A stretch of DNA of 64,000 bases from Trinickia sp. Y13 (GTDB taxonomy: Bacteria > Pseudomonadota > Gammaproteobacteria > Burkholderiales > Burkholderiaceae), in contig NZ_JAKWFK010000006.1 of the NCBI RefSeq assembly GCF_029522115.1, positions 186,001-250,000 of the forward strand, given 5' to 3'. The notes under the pieces were generated by a model, which saw only the letters and a list, made by a program, of their open reading frames with translations, did not search any database and was not told where the DNA came from. Shown here one piece after another: positions 31,068 to 42,334 of this stretch; the first letter of the stretch is position 1; every line of letters starts with the position of its first letter. Both the position numbers and the translations under genes were made by a program.

Positions 31068-31496
31068 ATGACCAATCCGACCGATCTCAAAAACATCGGG
31101 CTCAAGGCGACCCTACCGCGCCTCAAGATCCTCGAAATTTTTCAGCGCAGCGCCGTCCGGCATCTGACTGCCGAAGACGTCTACCGGAACCTGCTCACCG
31201 AAGAACTCGACATCGGCCTTGCCACCGTTTATCGCGTGTTGACGCAGTTCGAGCAGGCAGGCTTGCTCTCGCGCAGCAATTTCGAATCGGGCAAGGCCGT
31301 GTTCGAGCTCAACGAGGGCTCTCATCATGACCATCTGGTGTGCATCGACTGCGGGCGCGTAGAAGAATTCTTCGACCCTGAAATCGAAAAGCGCCAGCAA
31401 AAGATCGCCGAGGAACGCGGCTTCAAGCTGCAGGAGCACGCGCTCGCGCTATACGGTGTCTGCACGAAGGAAGCCTGCCCGCACCGCAAGCACTGA
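31068..31496 (+). CDS. fur: Ferric uptake regulator
   Basis: Fe2+-dependent repressor of iron acquisition genes. It has 142 residues. N-terminal winged helix includes [15 protein letters not shown] and the recognition segment [17 protein letters not shown]. Metal-binding residues are in [11 protein letters not shown] (His86, His87, His89, Cys92, Cys95), and further cysteines Cys132 and Cys137 are near the C-terminus. It is divergent from bamE across about 160 bp, and converges on gap. Confidence 0.98.
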   Translation: MTNPTDLKNIGLKATLPRLKILEIFQRSAVRHLTAEDVYRNLLTEELDIGLATVYRVLTQFEQAGLLSRSNFESGKAVFELNEGSHHDHLVCIDCGRVEEFFDPEIEKRQQKIAEERGFKLQEHALALYGVCTKEACPHRKH

Positions 31497-31555
31497 CGTT
31501 CACCGCTAGCGCCCTGTCCCGCACGCCGGGCTTCGCGCACGCCTGGCCGTCCAAG

Positions 31556-31603
31556 TAAAAAGAGCCGCCCGTTGGGTCCGTCGATACCCCGGGGCGGCTC
31601 TTT
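31556..31603 (-). terminator. Terminator of gap (faces fur)
   Basis: GAGCCGCCC with GGGCGGCTC plus flanking A and T (31557-31570 and 31592-31603), loop about 21 nt. The minus strand reads into TTTTT. It lies about 40 nt after the gap stop, and 60 nt after fur, so it may stop both. Confidence 0.75.
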
Positions 31604-31643
31604 CGTTCGGCAGCGAATCGCGCGTTGCCTGTTCGGTGCTTGC

Positions 31644-32654
31644 TTACTTGGCCGTCGCGAGCGCGATTGCCGTATCGAGCATGCGGTTCGAGAAACCCCA
31701 CTCGTTGTCGTACCAGCTCGACACCTTCACGAGCCGGCCGGCAACCTTGGTCAACGTCGCATCGAACGTGGACGAGGCCGGGTTGTGGTTGAAGTCGATC
31801 GATACGAGCGGCGCCGTGTTGTAGCCGAGGATGCCCTTGAGCGAACCTTCGGCGGCTTCCTTCATGATCGCGTTCACTTCTTCGACCGTCGTGTCGCGCT
31901 TGGCGATGAACGAGAGGTCGACGATCGAAACGTTGATGGTCGGGACGCGGATGGCATAGCCATCGAGCTTGCCGGCCAACTCGGGCAGCACGAGACCGAT
32001 GGCGGCGGCGGCGCCCGTCTTCGTCGGGATTTGGCTATGCGTGGCCGAGCGCGCGCGACGCAGATCTTCGTGGTACACGTCCGTCAGCACTTGGTCGTTC
32101 GTGTACGCATGCACCGTCGTCATCAGGCCCGTTTCCAGACCGATCTTGTCGTTGAGCGGCTTGACGAGCGGCGCGAGGCAGTTCGTCGTGCAAGACGCGT
32201 TCGAGATGACCGTATGCGCGGCCTTCAACTGGTCGTGGTTCACGCCATAGACGATCGTCGCGTCGACATCCTTGCCGCCCGGCGCCGAGATCAGCACCTT
32301 CTTCGCGCCGCCGGCCAAGTGCGCGCTCGCCTTTTCCTTCGACGTGAAGAAGCCCGTGCATTCCATCACCACGTCGACGCCCAACTCGCCCCACGGCAGT
32401 TCGGCCGGATTGCGGTTCGCCAGCACGCGAATCTTGTCGCCGTTGACGATCATGTTCTCGCCTTCCACCGCCACGTCGCCCGGGAACGTGCCATGGGCCG
32501 TGTCGTACTTGGTCAGGTGGGCGTTCGTCTTCGCATCGCCGAGATCGTTGATCGCGACGATCTGCAGATCGTGCTTCTTGCCGTTCTCGTAGAACGCACG
32601 CAGCGTGTTGCGGCCAATCCGGCCATATCCATTGATTGCAACGCGTACCGTCAT
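31644..32654 (-). CDS. gap: Glyceraldehyde-3-phosphate dehydrogenase
   Basis: Oxidises glyceraldehyde-3-phosphate to 1,3-bisphosphoglycerate with NAD+. It has 336 residues. The NAD motif is NGYGRIGR near the N-terminus, the catalytic cysteine is Cys155 in [12 protein letters not shown], and [22 protein letters not shown] and [11 protein letters not shown] are family segments. It follows tkt by 127 bp on the same strand. It processes the triose phosphate produced by both Entner-Doudoroff branches encoded in the window. Confidence 0.98.
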   Translation of the reverse strand: MTVRVAINGYGRIGRNTLRAFYENGKKHDLQIVAINDLGDAKTNAHLTKYDTAHGTFPGDVAVEGENMIVNGDKIRVLANRNPAELPWGELGVDVVMECTGFFTSKEKASAHLAGGAKKVLISAPGGKDVDATIVYGVNHDQLKAAHTVISNASCTTNCLAPLVKPLNDKIGLETGLMTTVHAYTNDQVLTDVYHEDLRRARSATHSQIPTKTGAAAAIGLVLPELAGKLDGYAIRVPTINVSIVDLSFIAKRDTTVEEVNAIMKEAAEGSLKGILGYNTAPLVSIDFNHNPASSTFDATLTKVAGRLVKVSSWYDNEWGFSNRMLDTAIALATAK

Positions 32655-32701
32655 GTTGGTTCTCCTGATATTTGGGCTGAAAAAAGCTGTCTTACCTCAC
32701 G

Positions 32702-32750
32702 CTTGCCGGCGCCAAGCGAGCATCGCTCGCGCCACGACGCCGCCGGCAAG
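32702..32750. repeat. Nested inverted repeats between tkt and gap
   Basis: Outer arms CTTGCCGGCG (32702-32711) and CGCCGGCAAG (32741-32750) are exact 10-bp complements. Inside is GCGAGC-ATC-GCTCGC (32716-32730). A T run on the minus strand occurs only after about 15 further nt. It lies about 30 nt after the tkt stop, so it may be an mRNA-stabilising 3' structure or partial terminator. Confidence 0.6.
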
Positions 32751-32781
32751 CCGTATTGCATCTCGCGACGAAGTCTATCCG

Positions 32782-34803
32782 TTACTCGAGCGCGGCCTTG
32801 GCCACTGCGACAACGTGCTCCACCGTGAAGCCGAAGTGCTTGAACAGCACGCCGGCCGGAGCCGACTCGCCGAACGTGTCGATCCCGACCACGCCGCCTT
32901 CGAGACCGACGTACTTGCGCCAGAAATCGGTCACGCCCGCTTCGATCGCAATGCGGCGCACGCCCTTGGGCAGCACGCGCTCGCGATAGTCGGCATCTTG
33001 CCGGTCGAACACCGTGGTCGCCGGCATCGACACCACGCGCGCGGCGATCCCTTGCTGCGCGAGCGGCTCGACCGCGGCCAAGGCCAATTCGACCTCCGAC
33101 CCAGTGGCGATCAAGATGAGCTTGCGGGCGACGATTTCGTCGTTCCAATCGCGCAGCACATAGCCGCCCTTCGCGATATTGGCGATTTGCGCATCGCTAC
33201 GCGCCGAAAACGGCAGGTTCTGCCGGCTGAAGATCAGGCACGAGGGGCCTTGGTATTCAACCGCCTGCGTCCAGGCAACGGCCGTCTCCACCGTATCGGA
33301 CGGGCGCCACACATGAAGGTTCGGGATCAGGCGCAAGCTCGCGACATGCTCGACCGATTGGTGCGTGGGGCCGTCCTCGCCCAAGCCGATCGAATCGTGC
33401 GTGAAGACGAAGATCGACGGCGACTTCATCAGCGCCGCCACGCGCAACGCATTGCGGCTGTAGTCGGAGAAGGTCAGGAAGGTGCCGCCGAACGCCTTGT
33501 AGCCACCGTGCAGCGCAATGCCGTTGATGGCGGCGCTCATGCCGAATTCACGCACGCCGTAGTTGACGTGGTTGCCCCACACGATGCCATGCTCGCCCGC
33601 GCGCACGGGCTTGCTCGCCTTCCAATTCGTGAGGTTCGAGCCGGTCAAGTCGGCCGAGCCGCCGAGCAACTCGGGCAGTGCCGCGGCCAGCCCTTCGATG
33701 GTTTGCTGCGATGCTTTGCGCGTGGCGACCGTCTCCGCACGCTCGTTCGCGCCGGCGATGATCGCTTGCGCTTTGGCCGTCCAATCGGACGGCAGCTTGC
33801 CGGCCGCGCGCCGCTCGAACTGCGCCGCTTGCTCCGGGTACTTCGCGCGGTACTGTGCGAACGCGTCGTTCCAGGCCGCTTCGCGCTGTGCGCCCGCTTC
33901 CTTTGCGTCCCACGCCGCATAGACCTCTTGCGGGATCACGAACGGCTCCCACTTCCAGCCGATCGCCTCGCGCGTGGCGGCAATTTCCTGCGCGCCGAGC
34001 GGCGCGCCGTGCGCATCGTGGCCGCCCGCCTTGGTGGGCGCGCCCTTGCCGATGACGGTCTTGCAGCAAATCAACGTGGGCTTGTCCGCAGCCTTGGCGG
34101 CCGCGATCGCCGCGTCCACCGCTTGCACGTCGTGCCCGTCGACGTTGCGAACGACATTCCAGCCGTACGCCTCGAAACGCTTAGGGGTGTCGTCGCCGAA
34201 CCAATATTCGACGTGGCCGTCGATCGAGATGCCATTGTCGTCGTACAGCGCGATCAGCTTGTTCAGCTTGAGCGTGCCCGCGAGCGAACAGACCTCGTGC
34301 GAGATGCCTTCCATGAGGCAACCGTCGCCGAGGAACACATAGGTGTGGTGGTCGACGATCTTGGCATCGGCCTGGTTGAATTCGGCCGCAAGCAGCGCTT
34401 CGGCGAGCGCCATGCCGACGGCGTTCGCCAAGCCTTGGCCAAGCGGGCCTGTCGTCGTTTCGACGCCCGGCGTGATGCCGTATTCGGGATGGCCCGGCGT
34501 CTTCGAATGCAGTTGGCGGAAGTTCTTGAGCTCGGCGAGCGGCAGATCGTAGCCCGTCAAATGCAGCAGCGAGTACAGCAGCATGGAGCCGTGGCCGTTG
34601 GACAGCACGAAGCGATCGCGATCGGCCCAATGCGGGTTGGCCGGATTGTGCTTCAGATGGCGCGACCAAAGCGCGACGGCAATTTCAGCCATGCCCATCG
34701 GCATGCCTGGGTGGCCTGAGTTCGCTTGTTGCACGGCATCCATGGCGAGCGCGCGGATCGCGTTCGCCATGAGAGCGGTGGGAGCGGGAGACGAGGTCGT
34801 CAT
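32782..34803 (-). CDS. tkt: Transketolase
   Basis: Thiamine-diphosphate enzyme that shuffles two-carbon units between pentose phosphate and glycolytic sugars. It has 673 residues. The start at 34803 ([20 protein letters not shown]) matches the family; a further upstream ATG adds 44 unrelated residues. Motifs: [20 protein letters not shown], the ThDP motif [13 protein letters not shown] to DDNGIS, HGTPL-like [11 protein letters not shown], and [16 protein letters not shown] and [12 protein letters not shown] in the pyrimidine-binding domain. It precedes gap, and is divergent from speE. Confidence 0.97.
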   Translation of the reverse strand: MTTSSPAPTALMANAIRALAMDAVQQANSGHPGMPMGMAEIAVALWSRHLKHNPANPHWADRDRFVLSNGHGSMLLYSLLHLTGYDLPLAELKNFRQLHSKTPGHPEYGITPGVETTTGPLGQGLANAVGMALAEALLAAEFNQADAKIVDHHTYVFLGDGCLMEGISHEVCSLAGTLKLNKLIALYDDNGISIDGHVEYWFGDDTPKRFEAYGWNVVRNVDGHDVQAVDAAIAAAKAADKPTLICCKTVIGKGAPTKAGGHDAHGAPLGAQEIAATREAIGWKWEPFVIPQEVYAAWDAKEAGAQREAAWNDAFAQYRAKYPEQAAQFERRAAGKLPSDWTAKAQAIIAGANERAETVATRKASQQTIEGLAAALPELLGGSADLTGSNLTNWKASKPVRAGEHGIVWGNHVNYGVREFGMSAAINGIALHGGYKAFGGTFLTFSDYSRNALRVAALMKSPSIFVFTHDSIGLGEDGPTHQSVEHVASLRLIPNLHVWRPSDTVETAVAWTQAVEYQGPSCLIFSRQNLPFSARSDAQIANIAKGGYVLRDWNDEIVARKLILIATGSEVELALAAVEPLAQQGIAARVVSMPATTVFDRQDADYRERVLPKGVRRIAIEAGVTDFWRKYVGLEGGVVGIDTFGESAPAGVLFKHFGFTVEHVVAVAKAALE

Positions 34804-35014
34804 GTCGAGTCCGGAGAACGAGTCGAGAAAGCGTGCGCGCGGTGGCCCGCTGCTCGGGTGGGACGCCCGCCCACGCGGTAGGGCGTGCGCTGCGGCGCGA
34901 AGCGGCAAGAGCGAGCGGACGGTGCTGCAAAGCATGCCATTCTAGCAGATGGCGGTAAGGCCTCCCCCGCCCCGGCGCGCGTGCGGCTTCGCCGATCGGC
35001 GCGCCCCGCGGCTC

Positions 35015-35020
35015 TATAAT
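35015..35020 (+). promoter_or_regulatory. -10 element of speE
   Basis: Perfect TATAAT about 37 nt upstream of the GTG start at 35057. It places transcription start at about 35027, which excludes the in-frame ATG at 34949 as the speE start. No good -35 is seen. Confidence 0.5.
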
Positions 35021-35056
35021 CAGGGCATTACGACAGATTGCGAGCGTGCCATCACC

Positions 35057-35917
35057 GTGTTCTCCCGCACCGCACCGCCGCTACTGTTTCACCCAACGCC
35101 CGGCGCCGCCTACGGCTTTCCGGGCGCGCGGCGTGTCGCCCAGGTCCAATCGCCGCATCAGCGCATCGAAGTCTGGGATACGCCGCAACTCGGCGTGCTG
35201 TTTACGCTCGACGAGCGCCCCATGACCTCGGTCGGCGACGAATTCATCTATCACGAGTGCATGGTCCACCCGGCCGCGCTCGCCCATCCCACGCCGCGCA
35301 AGGCGCTCGTGCTGGGCGGCGGCGACGGCGGCGCCGCGAGGCAACTGCTCGCACACCCGAGCATCGAGCGAATCGTCGTCGCCGAGCTGGACGAGGCCGT
35401 GCTCGACATGGCGCGCAAGCACTTGGCGCAGGTGCACCGAGGCGCGCTCGACGATGCGCGCGTGCAAGTGGTGATCGGCGACGCCGCGCGCTTCGTCGCC
35501 ACGACCATGGAACGCTTCGATCTCGTCGTATTCGACCTGACCCCGCCCGATTCGCCGGCCGCGGAACTCTACACGTCCGCCTTTTACGCCCGCCTGAAGA
35601 ACATCCTGGCGCCGCGCGCGATGCTGTCGATGCATCTGGGCTCGGCCCAGTTCCACCCCGAGCGGGCGGCGGCGCTCGCGCGCGGCTTGCGCGCCAGCTT
35701 CGCCATGGTCGACGTCATCTCGGCGTTCGTGCCGCTTTACGGCTCGCTCTGGCTCATGGCGCTCGCGAGCGACACGCTCGAAGCCGCCTCGCTGTTCAAG
35801 CGCGACATCGAAGAGCGGCTGGCCGCGCGTGGCGTCGACGGCTTGCGTTACTATGACGCCGCGCTGCATCCCGCGCTGTTCCTCTTGCCGCGAGGTGTGC
35901 GCGAAGCGCTGCGCTAA
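35057..35917 (+). CDS. speE: Spermidine synthase-like aminopropyltransferase
   Basis: Transfers an aminopropyl group from decarboxylated SAM to an amine, making polyamines. From the GTG at 35057 it has 286 residues (read MFSRTAPPLLFHPTP). The SAM-binding motif LVLGGGDGGAARQLL is at about residues 84-98, and FDLVVFDLTPPDSPAAELYT is the catalytic loop region. The acceptor amine cannot be read from sequence. The start was chosen because a TATAAT lies just upstream; ribosome-site support is weak. No speA/speC decarboxylase gene is adjacent. Confidence 0.88.
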   Translation: MFSRTAPPLLFHPTPGAAYGFPGARRVAQVQSPHQRIEVWDTPQLGVLFTLDERPMTSVGDEFIYHECMVHPAALAHPTPRKALVLGGGDGGAARQLLAHPSIERIVVAELDEAVLDMARKHLAQVHRGALDDARVQVVIGDAARFVATTMERFDLVVFDLTPPDSPAAELYTSAFYARLKNILAPRAMLSMHLGSAQFHPERAAALARGLRASFAMVDVISAFVPLYGSLWLMALASDTLEAASLFKRDIEERLAARGVDGLRYYDAALHPALFLLPRGVREALR

Positions 35918-36015
35918 CCGGCGGTTGGTGCGATGCGGCCGGCAAAACGAGGGGCGCAGCCTAGCGCGGCGGCCCCGAGCGCACCCCTCGCTCACTCAAC
36001 CTCGAACGTCGCTTT

Positions 36016-36756
36016 ATGCCTCGCTTTTTCGTCGATTCGGCCTTTGCGCCCGGCGACATCGTCGCCCTGCCCGAGGATGTCGCCCGCCATGTTCAAGTGC
36101 TTCGCCTCGAATCGGGCGATGACTTGACGCTATTCAACGGCCGCGGCGGCCAATACGCGGCGCGGCTCGTCGAACTGGGCCGCCGCAATGCCCTCGCGCA
36201 AGTCGGCGCGTTCGAGCCTGTCGATGCCGAGGCGCCCTATCGGATCACGCTGGCTCAGGGAATCGCAGGCGGCGACAAAATGGATTGGCTCGTCGAGAAA
36301 GCGGTCGAGCTCGGCGTGACGCGAATCGCGCCGCTAGTCACAACGCGCGCCGTCGTGCGCCTATCGGCCGAGCGCGCGAGCCGCCGCCACGCTCACTGGG
36401 AGGGCATCGTACGGGCGGCCTGCGAACAGTGCGGCCGCAACCGGATACCAGAGGTTCAAGCCCCTTGCGAATTGCCGAAATGGATCGAAGCGTTGGCAGC
36501 GGGCAGCGACCCCGGCGCATTGCGGCTCATGCTGTCGCCGCGCGCCAGCATAGCGTTCGATGCGTTGCCGAGCGCGCCGCCTAGCGGCGACGTCACCTTG
36601 CTGATCGGCCCGGAAGGCGGGTTATCGCCCGAGGAGGAAGAGACCGCTGTCGCCCACGGATTTACCGCGCTGTCGCTGGGACCGCGCATTTTGCGCACGG
36701 AAACGGCCGGCTTAGCCGTCCTGGCAGCGCTCGCGGCCCGCTGGGGAGGATGGTGA
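36016..36756 (+). CDS. rsmE: 16S rRNA m3U1498 methyltransferase
   Basis: SPOUT-family enzyme that methylates U1498 of 16S rRNA. It has 246 residues. It starts MPRFFVDSAFAPGDIVALP, a PUA-like N-terminal domain. The SPOUT knot carries ACEQCGRNRIPEVQ, LLIGPEGGLSPEEEE and LGPRILRTETAGLAVL, the diagnostic RsmE motifs. It lies 98 bp after speE. A GC-rich hairpin without a T run follows its stop (about 36761-36781). Confidence 0.96.
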   Translation: MPRFFVDSAFAPGDIVALPEDVARHVQVLRLESGDDLTLFNGRGGQYAARLVELGRRNALAQVGAFEPVDAEAPYRITLAQGIAGGDKMDWLVEKAVELGVTRIAPLVTTRAVVRLSAERASRRHAHWEGIVRAACEQCGRNRIPEVQAPCELPKWIEALAAGSDPGALRLMLSPRASIAFDALPSAPPSGDVTLLIGPEGGLSPEEEETAVAHGFTALSLGPRILRTETAGLAVLAALAARWGGW

Positions 36757-36823
36757 AGCCAGGCCCCGCGCGGGGGCTGGCCAGAGGAGGAGCGTGACGC
36801 AGCCGCTACGCAGCGGCCTCGCG

Positions 36824-37387
36824 TCAGGCAAACGAATAGAAGACGCGGAAAGCGACCTTGCGCTCTGCCCAGAATTCGGCGGCCTCGCGGAAAACGTCGA
36901 GCAGCGTCTCGCGCCCTTCCTTGTCGAACTTCTGCGCGATCGGCAGCCCTTCGAGCACGATGACGAAGCCGGGCTGCTCGCCCGCTTTGTGCACGAGGTC
37001 GGTCAGAGAGTCGTACAGCGCGTCGTAGTTCTTGCCGAAATGTTTGGGAAACAAAAACGACGTGGCGATCGTCTCGAGCACTTCCTGCTTCGAGGCCGCT
37101 TGGCCGCAGTACGCATACAGGAAATGCTGCTCGAGCCGCTGGGCCTCGTCGGCGAGGTCCTGCACGCGAAACGCCCGGATGGACTGGACGATGTTCGGTC
37201 GCACGGTCGCGAAAAGGCTCATAGGCTCCTCGCTCGGTGAATGCCGGGATACCGCCGCGTCGCCCTGCGCGTTCTGGCCCCGCTCGGCCGTGCGCATTTG
37301 CATGACGCGCTGAAAAAGGTTGCCGTCGCCGGCCGCGAACAGATCCGTCGCGACTGGAGCGTCGTGCGCGTAGACGTTGTCGCTCAT
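36824..37387 (-). CDS. Barstar family ribonuclease inhibitor
   Basis: Cytoplasmic inhibitor expected to protect the cell from the adjacent ribonuclease. From the ATG at 37387 (MSDNVYAHDAPVATD) it has 187 residues. The C-terminal 115 residues are a full barstar domain; FGKNYDALYDSLTDL carries the two aspartates that contact the nuclease in barstar, and VFREAAEFWAERKVAFRVFY ends the fold. The N-terminal about 65 residues are extra compared with the 90-residue classical barstar; an internal start at MSLFATVRPN (residue 56) would remove most of them. It overlaps or abuts the ribonuclease stop, so the pair is cotranscribed. Confidence 0.88.
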   Translation of the reverse strand: MSDNVYAHDAPVATDLFAAGDGNLFQRVMQMRTAERGQNAQGDAAVSRHSPSEEPMSLFATVRPNIVQSIRAFRVQDLADEAQRLEQHFLYAYCGQAASKQEVLETIATSFLFPKHFGKNYDALYDSLTDLVHKAGEQPGFVIVLEGLPIAQKFDKEGRETLLDVFREAAEFWAERKVAFRVFYSFA

Positions 37388-37403
37388 GCCGTTCATCCCG
37401 ATA

Positions 37404-37856
37404 TCATTCAACAATGCGTTTAAAACTGTTGTAGTGGTCGTCCGAGTAGAAACAATTGTCGGTCCGCCTCAAAGGGCCGCCGCAAACGATGCGGCGCGCG
37501 CCGCGGTTTCTGGCTCGCGGCGTCGGGACCGTGTACTCATGGTAGTAACCCCGCCGATGCGGCGGCAGAAGCCGTTCGAAATTACCGAACACGATGCCGT
37601 CCTTCGGATACGGATAGGGGCCGCCGACCGCGATCAGATGCAGTGTATCGACCGCTTCGCTCGGCAACTGCGCCTGCTCGATCGTGCCGAATCCACCCGC
37701 CGACGGTTGCGGCGCCTCGCGCGCCAAAGCAACGGACGAAGCAGTGAAGCCGCCGACCGCGCCGGCGCCGCCCCAGCCTGCTAGGGCCAAGAACGCCGCG
37801 AGCGCGCCGTGACAAACCCATTTACCAGCTCGTTCGCGTGTTCCCGCGCGTGTCAT
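37404..37856 (-). CDS. Secreted guanyl-type ribonuclease (RNase Sa/barnase superfamily)
   Basis: Protein of 150 residues with an N-terminal signal-like stretch (about residues 12-45). The C-terminal domain carries the microbial ribonuclease signature: GNFERLLPPHRRGYYHEYTV with catalytic Glu107, then NRGARRIVCGGP with the phosphate-binding arginines, and YSDDHYNSFKRI with catalytic His141. Cys125 and Cys135 may form a disulfide. The match is closer to RNase Sa/St of actinomycetes than to barnase itself. It precedes the barstar gene. Whether it scavenges RNA or acts against neighbours is unknown. Confidence 0.9.
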   Translation of the reverse strand: MTRAGTRERAGKWVCHGALAAFLALAGWGGAGAVGGFTASSVALAREAPQPSAGGFGTIEQAQLPSEAVDTLHLIAVGGPYPYPKDGIVFGNFERLLPPHRRGYYHEYTVPTPRARNRGARRIVCGGPLRRTDNCFYSDDHYNSFKRIVE

Positions 37857-37938
37857 GGGCGACAGTTCCTGCTGCTCGATCAGATATGAACGACCACGAA
37901 AAGCGTAAGCGTATCCCTAACCGCCCGTCGACGCAATC

Positions 37939-37968
37939 TTTGTATGCAAAATGAAAGAGTTACGTCAC
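37939..37968 (-). promoter_or_regulatory. Putative promoter of the ribonuclease-barstar pair
   Basis: Minus-strand GTGACG, 18-nt spacer, TACAAA (37944-37939), about 83 nt upstream of the ribonuclease start. It is the best candidate in this AT-richer stretch, but both boxes deviate from consensus. Confidence 0.4.
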
Positions 37969-38040
37969 TTTCTCGGATTGCCGGTCGTCCTATTTTTCCC
38001 GTGTTTTCGCTATTTTTATCTTTCACAGGATAAAGTTTCG

Positions 38041-38174
38041 TGGACGATCCCGATGCGGCAAGTCTTTGCCTCCTTGCCGCAGCGTGACGCAATCGGGCAT
38101 CGTCGTTTCACGCATTTGGGGCGGCAGCCTCTCTTTTCGCCCCCGGCGTGCCCGCAATGGGCACGCCGTTTTTT
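38041..38174 (+). ncRNA. Candidate structured noncoding RNA
   Basis: Plus-strand elements in order: a long hairpin whose 5' arm is continuous, 38043-38062 (GACGAT, CCCGAT, GCGGCAAG), and whose 3' arm is CTTGCCGC (38073-38080), an 11-nt bulge, ATCGGG (38092-38097), one bulged C and ATCGTC (38099-38104); a second hairpin GGGGCG/CGCCCC (38118-38143); then an intrinsic terminator CGGCGTGCCC-GCAAT-GGGCACGCCG plus six T (38144-38174). GATAAA at 38029-38034 would be a -10 placing initiation at the base of the first hairpin; the -35 is weak. No plus-strand gene ends nearby. Function unknown. Confidence 0.55.
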
Positions 38175-38191
38175 CTTCTCTTCTTTACCGC

Positions 38192-38215
38192 AAAACAATG
38201 GGATCAATTTGATCC
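38192..38215 (-). terminator. Weak terminator candidate of maeB
   Basis: Palindrome GGATCAA-T-TTGATCC-like (38201-38215) directly after the maeB stop, followed on the minus strand by CATTGTTTTG. Stem is AT-rich and the loop is tight, so efficiency is doubtful. Confidence 0.3.
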
Positions 38216-38217
38216 GT

Positions 38218-40524
<2,307 letters not shown>

Positions 40525-40686
40525 GAGTCGAAAGTCCAGTCTTTGTTACGCGGATTAGAATCAATGTTCGACGGCATTGTAGCGCCAATCGTTGCCTGCC
40601 CCGGCGGCCGGCCCGTCTGGGCAGGCAACGCGAGCGGCATCTGCAAAGCGCGTCGCCGTCAACGCATCCTTTTCCGCATCCCGTTT

Positions 40687-41688
40687 ATGTCACTCTCAGA
40701 GTTCTCGCTAATCGAGCGTTTTTTCGCGCAGCGCGCACGCCGCGGCCCGCGCCGAGCCCTGCTCGGCATCGGCGACGACTGCGCGCTCATCGCGCCCGCA
40801 CAAGGCGAAGCGCTCGCCGTATCGACCGATATGCTCGTCGAAGGCCGGCATTTCCTGCCGGACGTCGACCCGCGCTCGCTCGGCCATAAAACGCTCGCCG
40901 TCAACCTGTCGGATCTCGCCGCAATGGGCGCGAAACCGCGTGCGTTTACGCTCTCGCTCGCGTTGGAAACGCCACGCGAGGCATGGCTCGAAGCCTTCGC
41001 CGATGGCCTGTTCGCACTTGCCGAGCGCTTCAACTGCGAACTGATCGGCGGAGACACCACGCGCGGCCCGTTGAATCTATGCGTCACGGTTTTCGGCGAC
41101 GTGCCGGCCCAAGCGGCGCTACGCCGCGACGGCGCGCGCGAGGGGGACGACATTTGGGTTTCCGGCACGCTCGGCGATGCGAGAGCCGCGCTCGGCCTCG
41201 TGCGCGGCGAATGCGCGCCGAGCCTGTTCGACGAGCGCGAACGCGCGTCGCTGCAGCAAGCGCTCGATCGGCCCGAACCGCGCATTGCGCTCGGCCTGGC
41301 CTTGCGCGGACTCGCGCATGCTGGGCTCGACGTCTCGGACGGCCTAGCCGGGGACTTGCTGCACATCCTCGAGCGCTCGCGCATGTGCGCCTGCGTCGAC
41401 GTCGACGCCGTGCCACGCTCGCAAGCGCTGCGCAAACTGCCGCTCGACGCGCAGCGGCAGTGCACGCTAGCAGGCGGCGACGATTACGAACTGCTCTTCA
41501 CCGCCCCGCCGCACGCGCGCGAAGCGATCGTCGACGCCGGCGCGCGCGCGGCCGTCGCCGTAACCCGCATCGGTACAATAGACGCCTTGCGCCATGCGAC
41601 GGACGAGCCGGCCATCGCGTGGCAAGACGCCTCACAGACGCAGCTCTCGTTGACGCTGCACGGGTTCGACCACTTCGATGCAAACTGA
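40687..41688 (+). CDS. thiL: Thiamine-monophosphate kinase
   Basis: Phosphorylates thiamine phosphate to thiamine diphosphate, the cofactor of transketolase. It has 333 residues. The start at 40687 (MSLSEFSLIERFFAQR) is the family start; the open frame running in from 40012 is antisense to maeB. Motifs: LLGIGDDCALI, STDMLVEGRHF, KTLAVNLSDLAAMGA, ELIGGDTTRG, DVSDGLAGDLLHI and GGDDYELLF, all characteristic of the PurM-like ThiL fold. Its stop overlaps the pgpA start by 11 nt. Confidence 0.96.
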   Translation: MSLSEFSLIERFFAQRARRGPRRALLGIGDDCALIAPAQGEALAVSTDMLVEGRHFLPDVDPRSLGHKTLAVNLSDLAAMGAKPRAFTLSLALETPREAWLEAFADGLFALAERFNCELIGGDTTRGPLNLCVTVFGDVPAQAALRRDGAREGDDIWVSGTLGDARAALGLVRGECAPSLFDERERASLQQALDRPEPRIALGLALRGLAHAGLDVSDGLAGDLLHILERSRMCACVDVDAVPRSQALRKLPLDAQRQCTLAGGDDYELLFTAPPHAREAIVDAGARAAVAVTRIGTIDALRHATDEPAIAWQDASQTQLSLTLHGFDHFDAN

Positions 41689-42250
41689 TCCGACGCTTCC
41701 CGGCGGTCCGCCGTCCGCCCCGCCCCCACGGCCACAACCGCCCTCTCGGCCCGTTTCGCCGCGGGCCAAGCGCCGCGCGAGCGCGCGCTTCATGCTCTCG
41801 CACCCGCTCCACCTGTTCTCGCTCGGTTTCGGCAGCGGCTTGTCGCCGGTCATGCCGGGCACCATGGGCACGCTGCTCGCGTGGGCCTCGTTCGCCGCGC
41901 TCGACGCGCGTCTCACGGTGCTCGAGTGGGCCGTGCTCATCGTCGGCGGGTTCGTCGCGGGCATCTATGTCACGGGGTTCACCGCGCGCAAACTCGGCAT
42001 CGACGATCCATCGGCCATCGTCTGGGATGAAATCGTCGCGTTTTGGCTCGTGCTGCTGTTCGTCACGCCCGAAACGTTCACCGGCCAGCTTTGGGCGTTT
42101 CTCGTGTTCCGGTTCTTCGATATGGTCAAGCCGCCGCCGATTCGATACTTCGATCGCCACGTGAAAGGCGGCATCGGCATCATGCTCGACGATCTGATCG
42201 CCGCATTCTTCACCCTGCTCGTCATCGCGTTATGGCGCATGACGATCTAG
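41678..42250 (+). CDS. pgpA: Phosphatidylglycerophosphatase A
   Basis: Membrane enzyme that dephosphorylates phosphatidylglycerol phosphate. It has 190 residues. Core segments are GFGSGLSPVMPGTMGTLLAW, DDPSAIVWDEIVAFW and FDMVKPPPIRYFD, plus VKGGIGIMLDDLIAA near the end, all PgpA signatures, with about four membrane helices. A Pro-rich 35-residue N-terminal extension precedes the core. It overlaps thiL, the common thiL-pgpA arrangement in betaproteobacteria. Confidence 0.95.
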   Translation: MQTDPTLPGGPPSAPPPRPQPPSRPVSPRAKRRASARFMLSHPLHLFSLGFGSGLSPVMPGTMGTLLAWASFAALDARLTVLEWAVLIVGGFVAGIYVTGFTARKLGIDDPSAIVWDEIVAFWLVLLFVTPETFTGQLWAFLVFRFFDMVKPPPIRYFDRHVKGGIGIMLDDLIAAFFTLLVIALWRMTI

Positions 42251-42334
42251 ACACGACATACGGATCCGTTCAGGCCGCGCACCTTCGAGGCGCCGCGGCT
42301 TTGCCCGCCCATCGAGAATAGCGAGACCACCGCA

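Noticed and set aside
37857-38217. Possible 6S RNA, tmRNA or riboswitch in this gap
   Set aside because: It lacks the long rod with central bubble of 6S RNA, the tRNA-Ala-like ends of tmRNA, and any conserved riboswitch core. It is kept as an unassigned RNA candidate.
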